NCBI GenBank assembly: GCA_023248995.1 | Contig: JAHFDN010000002.1 | Span: 1-64,000 of the forward strand | Length of the DNA stretch: 64,000 bases | Direction: 5' to 3' | DNA from: Candidatus Rokuibacteriota bacterium | GTDB taxonomy: Bacteria > Methylomirabilota > Methylomirabilia > Rokubacteriales > CSP1-6 | Shown here: piece by piece, positions 35,665 to 43,720 of the stretch | Position numbering within the stretch: the first letter of the stretch is position 1 | Layout of the letters: every line of letters starts with the position of its first letter | The notes under the pieces: model-generated | What the model was told of the DNA's origin: nothing | Databases searched by the model: none | What the model saw: the letters and a program-made list of their open reading frames with translations, nothing else | Program-made: the position numbers and the translations under genes

Positions 35665-36873
35665 ATGAACGCCGCGTCGAAGGACCGGCCTCTTCCGCTC
35701 GGCGGCTACCGGGTCCTCGAGCTGGCCCACCTCATCGCCGGTCCGGTCTGCAGCATGTGCCTGGCGGACCTGGGGGCGGACGTCATCAAGGTGGAGGAGC
35801 CGGGCGTAGGCGACCTCGCGCGCTCCGTGTACCACGTCTCGCTCAACGGGGAGGGGCCTCTCTACCTCACCGCCAACCGCAACAAGCGCGGCATCACGCT
35901 GGACCTCTCCACGCGGGAGGGGCGCCAGGTCTTCTACCGTCTCGTGGAGCGAGCTGACATTGTCATCGAGGGCTATCGCGGCGGCGTGGCCGAGCGGCTC
36001 GAGGTGGACTATCCGCGGCTCGCGCGGCTGAATCCTCGGCTCATCTACTGCTCGCTGTCCGCGTTCGGCCCGGCGGGACCCTGGCGGGAGAAGCCGGGGC
36101 TCGACGCCCTGGTGCAGGCGCTGAGCGGCCTCATGGCGATCACGGGAGAGGCCGACCGCGGGCCGGCGCTCTGTGGCGCCCCCCTCGTGGACACGATCGG
36201 GTCGCTCCTGGCGGTCGGAGGGATTCTGACCGCGTTGCTCCACCGGGAGAAGACCGGAGAAGGGCAGAAGGTGGACGTCGCGCTCCTGGACGGCGCGCTC
36301 CTCGCCAGCGCCGCGCGGCTGTCGGTCTTCCACGCGACGGGCGAAGACGTGCCCCGCCTGGGCAACGCCCATCCGGAGCTCGTGCCCTACCAGGCCTTCC
36401 GGGCGCGGGATGGGTGGATCTTCGTGGCGGTGAGAAGCGAGAAGCTCTGGCGGGCGTTCTGCCAGGCGATCGGCAGAGCGGAGCTCGCCGACGACCCGCG
36501 GTTCGCCACCAACGGAGAGCGGCTCGCCCGCCGGAAGGAGCTGGTGGCTCTTCTGGAAGGCGTGTTCCCCGCGCGGAGCGTCAAGGACTGGATGGAGATC
36601 TTCGAGGCTTCCGACGTCCTCTGCGCGCCGGTCAACACGTTCTCCGACGTGGTGAAGGACCCGCAGGTGCTGGCGAGCGGGATGATCGTCGAGCAGGATC
36701 ATCCGAAGGCCGGACGGTTCAAGACGATCGGGATTCCGGTGAGGCTCGAGAAGAGTCCCGGTCGGATCTTCACGCCGTCCCCGACCCTGGGCCAGCACAC
36801 CGAGGAGGTCCTCCGGGAGGCCGGCTACGGGGATGCCGAGATCCGGAGCTTCCGCGAGCGTCGCGTGATCTAG
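35665..36873 (+). CDS. CaiB/BaiF family CoA-transferase
   Basis: GYRVLELAHLIAGPVCSMCLADLGADVIKVEEPGVGD; NRNKRGITLDL. Confidence 0.95.
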   Translation: MNAASKDRPLPLGGYRVLELAHLIAGPVCSMCLADLGADVIKVEEPGVGDLARSVYHVSLNGEGPLYLTANRNKRGITLDLSTREGRQVFYRLVERADIVIEGYRGGVAERLEVDYPRLARLNPRLIYCSLSAFGPAGPWREKPGLDALVQALSGLMAITGEADRGPALCGAPLVDTIGSLLAVGGILTALLHREKTGEGQKVDVALLDGALLASAARLSVFHATGEDVPRLGNAHPELVPYQAFRARDGWIFVAVRSEKLWRAFCQAIGRAELADDPRFATNGERLARRKELVALLEGVFPARSVKDWMEIFEASDVLCAPVNTFSDVVKDPQVLASGMIVEQDHPKAGRFKTIGIPVRLEKSPGRIFTPSPTLGQHTEEVLREAGYGDAEIRSFRERRVI

Positions 36874-36894
36874 CCGGGAAGGAGCCCAGCGGCG

Positions 36895-37806
36895 ATGATG
36901 CTCAAGGACAGGGTGGTGGTGGTGACCGGGGCCGGCGGGGGGATCGGTCGCGAGATCGCGCTGCTCATGGCGCGCCAGGGCGCCAAGGTGGTCGTCAACG
37001 ACTACGGCGTGAACGTGGACGGCAGCGGAACTTCGCGAACGCCGGCGGACGAAGTGGTGCGGGAGATCAAAGCCCAGGGAGGCCAGGCCGCAGCCAACTA
37101 CGACTCCGTCACCACGATGGCGGGCGGCCAGAGCATCATCCAGACCGCCGTCACCCAGTTCGGTCGCGTGGACATCGTCGTGAACAACGCCGGGGTCCTG
37201 CGGGACCGGATGATCTTCAACATGACCGAAGAGGAGTGGGACGCCGTCCTCGACACCCACCTGAAGGGGACGTTCGCCGTGACCCGCGCCGCCACCCCGC
37301 TCCTGCGCGAGCAGAAATGGGGGCGCTTCATCAACATGACCTCCACCTCCGGGCTCGTGGGGAACGTGGGGCAGGCGAATTACGCCGCCGCGAAACTGGG
37401 GATCGTCGGGCTGACGAGGGTCGTCGCGCTGGACATGGCGCGGTACAACGTCACCGCCAACTGCATTTCACCCTTCGCCTGGACCCGGATGATCGGGACG
37501 ATCCCCACCGAGACCGAAGCCCAGAAGGCGCGCGTCGAGAAGCTCAAGAAGCTCTCGCCGGCGCACATCGCCCCGCTGGCGGTCTTCCTCGCCACGGAGG
37601 AGGCCAAGGACATCTCGGGCCAGGTCTTCGGCGTGCGGGGCCAGGAGATCATGCTCTTCAACCAGATGCGCCCGATCCGCACGATCCATGACGGGGGAGG
37701 GTGGACGCCCGAGCGGCTCGCGCAGGTCTTCACGGGCACGCTCCAGCATCACCTGGTCCCGCTGGAAACCTCGGGTCAGTATTTCAACTACGATCCTCTC
37801 GTCTGA
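36895..37806 (+). CDS. SDR family oxidoreductase (MFE-type 3-hydroxyacyl-CoA dehydrogenase-like)
   Basis: LKDRVVVVTGAGGGIGREIALLMARQGAKVVVNDYG; NYAAAKLGIVGLTR. Confidence 0.9.
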   Translation: MMLKDRVVVVTGAGGGIGREIALLMARQGAKVVVNDYGVNVDGSGTSRTPADEVVREIKAQGGQAAANYDSVTTMAGGQSIIQTAVTQFGRVDIVVNNAGVLRDRMIFNMTEEEWDAVLDTHLKGTFAVTRAATPLLREQKWGRFINMTSTSGLVGNVGQANYAAAKLGIVGLTRVVALDMARYNVTANCISPFAWTRMIGTIPTETEAQKARVEKLKKLSPAHIAPLAVFLATEEAKDISGQVFGVRGQEIMLFNQMRPIRTIHDGGGWTPERLAQVFTGTLQHHLVPLETSGQYFNYDPLV

Positions 37807-39166
37807 CCCCAAGGGCCGCCTCGCCCGCCTCGCGGCGCTGGCGGTCGGGCTCTGCCTTGTCGTCCTCCCCGCCGTCGCCGGCTCGCCCCTCCTGGTCACG
37901 GTGGGGGAGGTGACCGACACGAGCGCCGTCGTCTGGGCGCGCGGCTTTCGGGAAGAGCCGCTCACGGTGGAGTACACTCCCTCGACGCGAGGCGCCCGGG
38001 CCGTCGCCTCCGTGGTCTTGAGCCGTCAGGCCGATCTGACCGGGAAGGTGTTGCTGCGGGGCCTCTCGCCGGCCACCCGCTACGCGTACCGGGTCCAGCA
38101 CGGCGGGGAGACGGTCGAGGGGAGCTTCGTCACGGCGCCGGCCTCGGCCGAGGGGCGCCCCGTGGGGTTTGTCTGGAGCGGCGACCTCGGCGGGGGCCGG
38201 CTCTGCCGGCACATCGAGAACGGCTACCCGATCTTCGGGCCCATGGCCCGGCTCAAGCCCGACTTCTTTCTGTTCGTCGGTGACACGATCTACGCCGACC
38301 TCCGCTGCGGCGGCCCCGAATGGGTTCCGGGGTACGACTTCGTCGCCGGGACGCTCGACGAGTTCAGGGACAAGCACCGCTACAACCGCGGCGACCCGGG
38401 AGTCCAGGACTTCTTCCGCGCGACCGCCGTGTACGCGATCTGGGACGACCACGAGGTCAAGAACGATTTTTCGGGGCCGAGCGAGCCGCTGATGCCGGTG
38501 GGACGCCAGGCCTTCATCGAGTACTGGCCGATCCGGCCCCCGCCCGAGGACCCGACCCGCCTCTACCGCCAGTTTCGCTGGGGGAAGCTGCTGGAGATCT
38601 TCATCCTCGACACGCGCCAGTACCGGAGTCCCAACCGGGCTCTCGACGGGCCGGAGAAGACGATGCTGGGGCCGGCTCAGCGCCGGTGGCTCATCGACGG
38701 GGTCTCGGCCTCCACCGCGACCTGGAAAGCCGTCGTCTCGAGCGTGCCGCTCTCGGTTCCCAGCGGCCGGAGCGACGCCCACGACTCCTGGTCGAACGCT
38801 GACCGGCTCGGCTTCCCGGAGGAGAACGGCACGGGCTTTGCCCTGGAGCGCGACCTGATCCTCGGGGCGCTCCGCGATCGGAAAGTGAAGAACCTCTTCT
38901 GGCTCACGGCCGACGTGCACCACGCCGAGGTGATCCGTCACCGTCCCGGGCCCGACTTTGCGGTGTACGAGTTCATCGCCGGGCCGCTCGCCGCGACGCG
39001 CGGGCGCCCCAGGCCGCTGGACATGGGGCTCAACCCCTTCTCGCTCTACGGCCTCGGAGACATTGATAACTTCGGCGAGGTGCGGGTGGATCAGCAGGGA
39101 CTCACGGTCCGGATCGTGGACGTGACGGGCAAGGTGCGCTTCTCGCGCACGATCGGGCCCGAGTAG
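37688..39166 (+). CDS. PhoD-like alkaline phosphatase / phosphodiesterase
   Basis: FVGDTIYAD, WDDHEVKNDF, LDTRQYRSPN, TADVHHAEV. Start uncertain: the only ATG forces 119-bp overlap with the upstream gene. Confidence 0.85.
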   Translation: MTGEGGRPSGSRRSSRARSSITWSRWKPRVSISTTILSSDPKGRLARLAALAVGLCLVVLPAVAGSPLLVTVGEVTDTSAVVWARGFREEPLTVEYTPSTRGARAVASVVLSRQADLTGKVLLRGLSPATRYAYRVQHGGETVEGSFVTAPASAEGRPVGFVWSGDLGGGRLCRHIENGYPIFGPMARLKPDFFLFVGDTIYADLRCGGPEWVPGYDFVAGTLDEFRDKHRYNRGDPGVQDFFRATAVYAIWDDHEVKNDFSGPSEPLMPVGRQAFIEYWPIRPPPEDPTRLYRQFRWGKLLEIFILDTRQYRSPNRALDGPEKTMLGPAQRRWLIDGVSASTATWKAVVSSVPLSVPSGRSDAHDSWSNADRLGFPEENGTGFALERDLILGALRDRKVKNLFWLTADVHHAEVIRHRPGPDFAVYEFIAGPLAATRGRPRPLDMGLNPFSLYGLGDIDNFGEVRVDQQGLTVRIVDVTGKVRFSRTIGPE

Positions 39167-41075
39167 CCGCGCTCAGGGCGGCGGTGCCGCCCCAGACGAT
39201 GAGCCCGAGGCCGCTCAGGACAATTCCCAGCCACTCCCAGAGGCCCTCACCGTACACGAGGTCCACCTGCCCTGTCCGCCCGGGGGGAAGCTTCACCTCC
39301 AGCATCCCGAGAGCGTCGGCTCTGACTGCGAGAGGCTCGCTCGGCGTCACGGCGCCCCAGAGCGGATAGTAGGCGATCCCCGCCGGCGCCCACCCGTCGT
39401 GGCCCTCTCCGAGCGTGGCCCGCCAGCGCCGGCGTGAGACGGCTTCGGGCATCCGCCGTCCCTCCCGGGCGGCGTAAATCAGGAAGGGCCCGATCTGGTC
39501 CGGCGGGTGGAAGAGCGGGTTCGCCTCCACGAAGGGAAGGCGGCCCCGGTCCTCTTCGAGGGCGACCACGGTGGAGATTCTGAGGCGGGAGGCGAGCGGG
39601 TCGAACGCCTCCGGGGTCAGGGCTTCGAGCGGCTTGCCGAAGAGCGTGTCGCCGTCGAGGCGTTCCACCAGGTGCCTGATCGGGCGATGTTCCGCCGAGC
39701 CCCGGTAGATGAGCCCGGCGACGGGCGAGGGGTGGGTAAAGGTGCCGTTGATGATCTCCCGCCCCGCGAGGATGGGCGTCAGCGCCGTGATGTGGGTATG
39801 GGGGCGCCACCACTCGTGGCCGAAGGCCAGCGGGACTGCCGAGCGGACAAAGAGGATGCGTCCCGGCGGGGCCGCGCGGAGCCGGGGCCAGAGTTGCTCG
39901 AGCCTGAGACCTCGTGCCGTCTCGGCGAGCCTGGGCCACGCCTGGGCCCTCGGCCAGAGGGAGAGTGTCGGCTCGCCGCTGCCGAGAGCGCCCTGGCCCA
40001 GCACGGCGATCGTGATCAGGAGGACGCCCGACGGGAGCGGGCGGAGGAGGGCGGTGGCCATTCCGGCTCCGAGAACCAAGGCGAGCAGCACGCTGTCGAG
40101 CAGCCGATCCGCGGGGAGCCAGTGAAAGCCGAGCCGCTCGACGACCAGGCTATCGAGCATGAGGATCGCCAGGAGGGCCGGCGTCCAGGCCAGCAGGGCC
40201 AGGGCCGGGGGACCGAGAGTCGCCGTCCGAGCCGCCGCCACCCAGCCCATCACGTAGGCGGCGACGAGGAACAGGAGCAGCGGTCGGCCCAGGACGTCGC
40301 TCCCGAGGCCGGCGAACGTGAACTCTCCCCAGGCCAGCGGCAGGGCGAAGTGCAAATGGGCCAGAAGAGGAAGCGCCCAGACGCCCGTCAGGGCCAGGCC
40401 GACGACGAGTACCCACACGGCCTGGCCCAGCCGGCGTTGTCGTGAGCCTTCGCCAAAGACTCCGGCTAAGAGCACGAGGGCGACGGCGGCCGGAGCATGG
40501 GCCGGATGGGTCACGACGACCGCGGCGAGGAGGGGCGCTGCCCAGAGCGGCCACCGCCTCGTCTGCTCCTGCCACCCGACGAGCGAGAGCGCCAGGAGCG
40601 GGAGCAATCCCCAACCGAGCCGGGCTGCGATCAGTCCCCACCGCAGGCCCTCCTCGACCCCGCTCCGCATCCCCCCTGAGAGCGTCAGGGCGACGAGGGC
40701 CGTGGGGAGCGCGAGCCACGGGTTCGGCAAGAGCCGCGCCAGAAGCCAGAAGGTGGCGACCCCGGGGAGGAAGTAGATGATCCAGAGGAGTACCCGATAG
40801 ACCGCGACCGGCGAGAGAGCCCCGAACGCCCCGTAGTAGATGATGGCGCCGAGGTAGACGTAGCCCGGCGGGTAGAACTGGAGCTCGGGGTAGCCACCCC
40901 ACCAGCCGGCGTTCCACTCCCAGGGAAGGAGGCCGTGGGCGAGGCCGTGCCACAGGCGGTAGAACTGGCCGGGGTGGTCGTCGAACACGGGAAGACCGCC
41001 CCCGAGTGCCGCCAGGGCGAAGGCCAGCCCGAAGCCGACGAGCAGGACAAACGGAGGCAACGCCGTCCGGGTCAC
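39102..41075 (-). CDS. Large multi-pass membrane protein (6-pyruvoyl-tetrahydropterin synthase-related / glycosyltransferase-like)
   Basis: DDHPGQFYRLWHGLAHGLLPWEWNAGWWGGYPELQFYPPGYVYLGA and many TM segments. Confidence 0.7.
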   Translation of the reverse strand: MTRTALPPFVLLVGFGLAFALAALGGGLPVFDDHPGQFYRLWHGLAHGLLPWEWNAGWWGGYPELQFYPPGYVYLGAIIYYGAFGALSPVAVYRVLLWIIYFLPGVATFWLLARLLPNPWLALPTALVALTLSGGMRSGVEEGLRWGLIAARLGWGLLPLLALSLVGWQEQTRRWPLWAAPLLAAVVVTHPAHAPAAVALVLLAGVFGEGSRQRRLGQAVWVLVVGLALTGVWALPLLAHLHFALPLAWGEFTFAGLGSDVLGRPLLLFLVAAYVMGWVAAARTATLGPPALALLAWTPALLAILMLDSLVVERLGFHWLPADRLLDSVLLALVLGAGMATALLRPLPSGVLLITIAVLGQGALGSGEPTLSLWPRAQAWPRLAETARGLRLEQLWPRLRAAPPGRILFVRSAVPLAFGHEWWRPHTHITALTPILAGREIINGTFTHPSPVAGLIYRGSAEHRPIRHLVERLDGDTLFGKPLEALTPEAFDPLASRLRISTVVALEEDRGRLPFVEANPLFHPPDQIGPFLIYAAREGRRMPEAVSRRRWRATLGEGHDGWAPAGIAYYPLWGAVTPSEPLAVRADALGMLEVKLPPGRTGQVDLVYGEGLWEWLGIVLSGLGLIVWGGTAALSAATRARSCARSAPCPSRPRSGP

Positions 41076-41101
41076 GGGTCCTGATCATACTTCATTCCCG
41101 A

Positions 41102-41130
41102 TTGACATTTTTCAAAAACGCGTGTTAAGT
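41102..41130 (+). promoter_or_regulatory. Predicted sigma70 promoter of the thrC operon (TTGACA-N17-TTAAGT)
   Basis: TTGACA 41102-41107, TTAAGT 41125-41130, in a locally AT-rich patch. Confidence 0.65.
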
Positions 41131-41150
41131 AGTGAAAATTGCTTGTCGGG

Positions 41151-41213
41151 TCGTGATCGGGGAGGACGGTTGCCCCGATCGTGGAAATCAACCGGGGCTC
41201 AAATCCCCAACCG
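41151..41213 (+). promoter_or_regulatory. Structured 5' leader of thrC operon (hairpin with pseudoknot potential; riboswitch candidate)
   Basis: 12-bp stem 41151-41162/41173-41184; loop CGGTTG (41167-41172) is complementary to CAACCG at 41189-41194 and again at 41208-41213, just before the GGAG Shine-Dalgarno sequence. Confidence 0.5.
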
Positions 41214-41225
41214 ATGGAGCGGTGA

Positions 41226-42473
41226 ATGGTGAAGCTCAAAGGACTGAAGTGCCGTGAGTGCGGGCGCAAGTACCCGTCGTCGCCCGCCCACATCTGTGAG
41301 TTCTGTTTCGGTCCCCTCGAGGTGGATTACGACTACGAGGCCTTGAGGGGGGTCATCACCCGCGCTTCGATCGCCGCCGGCCCCCCCAGCATCTGGCGCT
41401 ACAAGGATCTCCTGCCGATCGAGGGTGACGTGGCGGTCGGCCATCACGTCGGCTTCACGCCGTTGATCCGCTCGCAGAACCTGGCCGAGGAGCTTGGGGT
41501 CACGGAGCTCTACATCAAGAACGACTCCGTGTGCCACCCCACGTGGTCCTTCAAGGACCGGGTGGTGTCGGTGGCCGTCACCAAGGCGAAGGAGTTCGGC
41601 TTCGACACGGTGGCCTGCGCCTCCACCGGGAACCTGGCAAACTCGGTCGCCGCCCACGCCGCCGAGGCCAGGCTCAAGAGCTACATCTTCATCCCAGCGG
41701 ACCTGGAGCAGGGGAAAGTCCTCGGGACGCTCGTCTATCATCCCACCCTGGTGGCGGTGGAGGGGACCTACGACGAGGTCAACCGCCTCTGCTCGGAGGT
41801 GTCGGACAAGTACCGCTGGGCCTTCGTCAACATCAACATCCGGCCCTACTACGCGGAGGGGTCGAAGACGTACGGGTACGAGATCCTCGAGCAGCTGGGC
41901 TGGCGGGCGCCGGGGCACATCGTGGTCCCGTGCGCCGGCGGGTCGCTGATCACGAAGATCTGGAAGGCGATCAGGGAGTGCACGGCCCTGGGTCTCTTGG
42001 AGCGGGCGGCCACGAAGATGCACGCCGCCCAGGCCCTGGGGTGCGGGCCGATCGTGACCATGGTGAAGAACGACACCGACGTGCTGACGCCGGTTCGGCC
42101 CAACACCATCGCCAAGTCGCTCGCGATCGGCAATCCGGCGGACGGTTACTACGCCTACCGGTCCGTGAAGGACTCGGGCGGCTACGGCGAGCACGCCACC
42201 GACGAGGAGATCGTCGAGGGCATGCTGCTCCTGGCCCGCGCCGAGGGCATCTTCACCGAGACCGCGGGGGGCGTCACCGTGGCGGTGACCAAGAAGCTCA
42301 TCGAGGCCGGGGTGATTCCCCGGGACGAATCCGTGGTGATCTGCATCACCGGCAACGGGCTCAAGACCCCCGACGTGCTGCTGGAGCGGCTCGAGACCCA
42401 CGTGAAGATCCGTCCGTCGCTCTCGGCCTTCGACCGGGCGCTGGCGGAGCTGAAGTCCCAGTCCACGCAATAA
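41226..42473 (+). CDS. thrC: Threonine synthase
   Basis: CRECGRKYPSSPAHICEFCFGPLEV N-terminal ribbon; PLP region CHPTWSFKDRVVSVAVTKAKEFG; ACASTGNLANSVAAHAA. Confidence 0.95.
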   Translation: MVKLKGLKCRECGRKYPSSPAHICEFCFGPLEVDYDYEALRGVITRASIAAGPPSIWRYKDLLPIEGDVAVGHHVGFTPLIRSQNLAEELGVTELYIKNDSVCHPTWSFKDRVVSVAVTKAKEFGFDTVACASTGNLANSVAAHAAEARLKSYIFIPADLEQGKVLGTLVYHPTLVAVEGTYDEVNRLCSEVSDKYRWAFVNINIRPYYAEGSKTYGYEILEQLGWRAPGHIVVPCAGGSLITKIWKAIRECTALGLLERAATKMHAAQALGCGPIVTMVKNDTDVLTPVRPNTIAKSLAIGNPADGYYAYRSVKDSGGYGEHATDEEIVEGMLLLARAEGIFTETAGGVTVAVTKKLIEAGVIPRDESVVICITGNGLKTPDVLLERLETHVKIRPSLSAFDRALAELKSQSTQ

Positions 42474-42485
42474 GGAGAACGAACG

Positions 42486-42761
42486 ATGCCGGTACTGGTC
42501 CGCATCCCCACTCCCCTGAGGGCGGTGACGAAGGGCGCGGGAGAGGTGCAGGCGAAGGGCGAGACCGTGGCGCTCCTGCTCGACGACCTCGAGCGCCAGT
42601 ATCCGGGCCTCCGGGAGCGGCTCGTCGAGCAGAGCGGCGAGGTCCGGCGGTTCATCAACATCTACGTCAACGAAGAGGATATTCGCTTCCTCCAGGGGAA
42701 TAAGACGGCGTTGAAGGAGGGCGACCAAGTCTCCATCGTCCCGGCGATCGCCGGCGGCTGA
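42486..42761 (+). CDS. MoaD/ThiS family sulfur-carrier-like protein
   Basis: Ubiquitin-like fold size, ends ...GDQVSIVPAIAGG (C-terminal Gly-Gly). Confidence 0.9.
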   Translation: MPVLVRIPTPLRAVTKGAGEVQAKGETVALLLDDLERQYPGLRERLVEQSGEVRRFINIYVNEEDIRFLQGNKTALKEGDQVSIVPAIAGG

Positions 42762-42776
42762 TCGCTGGCGCCTCGC

Positions 42777-43019
42777 ATGACCCGCGTCCGCGTCCGGCTC
42801 ACCTTTCCCCCCGAGCGGATCCAGGAACCCGTCATCTATCATCTGGTGAAGGACTTCGACATCATCACCAACATCCGCCGGGCCGACGTCAAGGCCGATC
42901 ACGGTTGGGTGATCCTGGAGCTCGAGGGGAAAGAGGACAATCTGGACCGCGGGATCGCCTGGCTCAAGGAGAAGGGCGTGAAGGTGGACCCGGTGGAGCG
43001 GGACGTCATCGTCCCCTAG
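42777..43019 (+). CDS. NIL domain-containing protein
   Basis: VRLTFPPERIQEPVIYHLVKDFDIITNIRRADVKADHGWVILELEGKEDNLDRGIAWLKEKGVKVDPV. Confidence 0.9.
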   Translation: MTRVRVRLTFPPERIQEPVIYHLVKDFDIITNIRRADVKADHGWVILELEGKEDNLDRGIAWLKEKGVKVDPVERDVIVP

Positions 43020-43248
43020 TGTCCTCTCTGGAAAGTCATGTGAACGAGAGCTGAAGGGCCAGCGGGTGGCGCAGCGAGCGGGGGGCCCCGCGGCGCGGAG
43101 CGGACCGCCTCTGGGCTGCCGGCTTTCGGCATGAGCAGATACGGCCCAGACAAGACGCCGGCCACGCGGGAGCGAGCACCGTGGGGCTGCTCGCGGCGAC
43201 AGGCCCTGCTGGCCATCCTAACAGAACGCGACTTACAGGACGGAACAC
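43019..43248. mobile_element. MITE-like element, copy 3 (230 bp)
   Basis: TA flanks at 43017-43018 and 43249-43250; ends GTGTCCTCTC...GACGGAACAC; same length as and highly similar to copy 2. Confidence 0.9.
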
Positions 43249-43258
43249 TAGGCGCCTC

Positions 43259-43714
43259 ATGAGAAGACTTCCGCTGCTCGGCGTCGCCGCCGTGCTGGCC
43301 GGGGCGTGCGCCGCCGCCTCCGCGCCTCACATTCTCCGCTACCCCCAGTTCAGCTACCCGCCGACCGAGCCGAGGGCGGTGGTCATCTACACGAGTCCCC
43401 CGTCGGCCGAGTACGAGGTGATCGGCGAGGTGCGGGCGCGGGTCTCCGCCGACGTCCCGATGGACCGGCTGGAGGCCTCCTTGAAAGAGGAAGCGGCGGC
43501 GATCGGCGCCAACGGCGTGGTGATCGTGGTCCGGGAGCGGGTGACGGAGCAGAAGATCCAGCGGCCGGTGGCGAGCCCGCAGCAGCCCGTTGGGACCACC
43601 GGGGGCGTCGGCGGCGTCACGACCCTGCCGACCCAGGCCGGTCGGACGGAGGAGATCACCATCCGGGTGCGCGAAAAGGAAGTCACGGGGGTGGTTATCC
43701 GCTTCAAGAAGTAG
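43259..43714 (+). CDS. Putative lipoprotein
   Basis: N-terminus MRRLPLLGVAAVLAGAC has a lipobox-like LAGAC; ATG 43259 directly after MITE copy 3. Confidence 0.75.
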   Translation: MRRLPLLGVAAVLAGACAAASAPHILRYPQFSYPPTEPRAVVIYTSPPSAEYEVIGEVRARVSADVPMDRLEASLKEEAAAIGANGVVIVVRERVTEQKIQRPVASPQQPVGTTGGVGGVTTLPTQAGRTEEITIRVREKEVTGVVIRFKK

Positions 43715-43720
43715 GACGGG

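Noticed and set aside
41137-41225. Known SAM-type riboswitch (S-box, SAM-II, SAM-IV, SAH) upstream of thrC
   Set aside because: I could not match the recognisable core sequences of these classes by eye; kept only as an unclassified structured leader pending cmscan.
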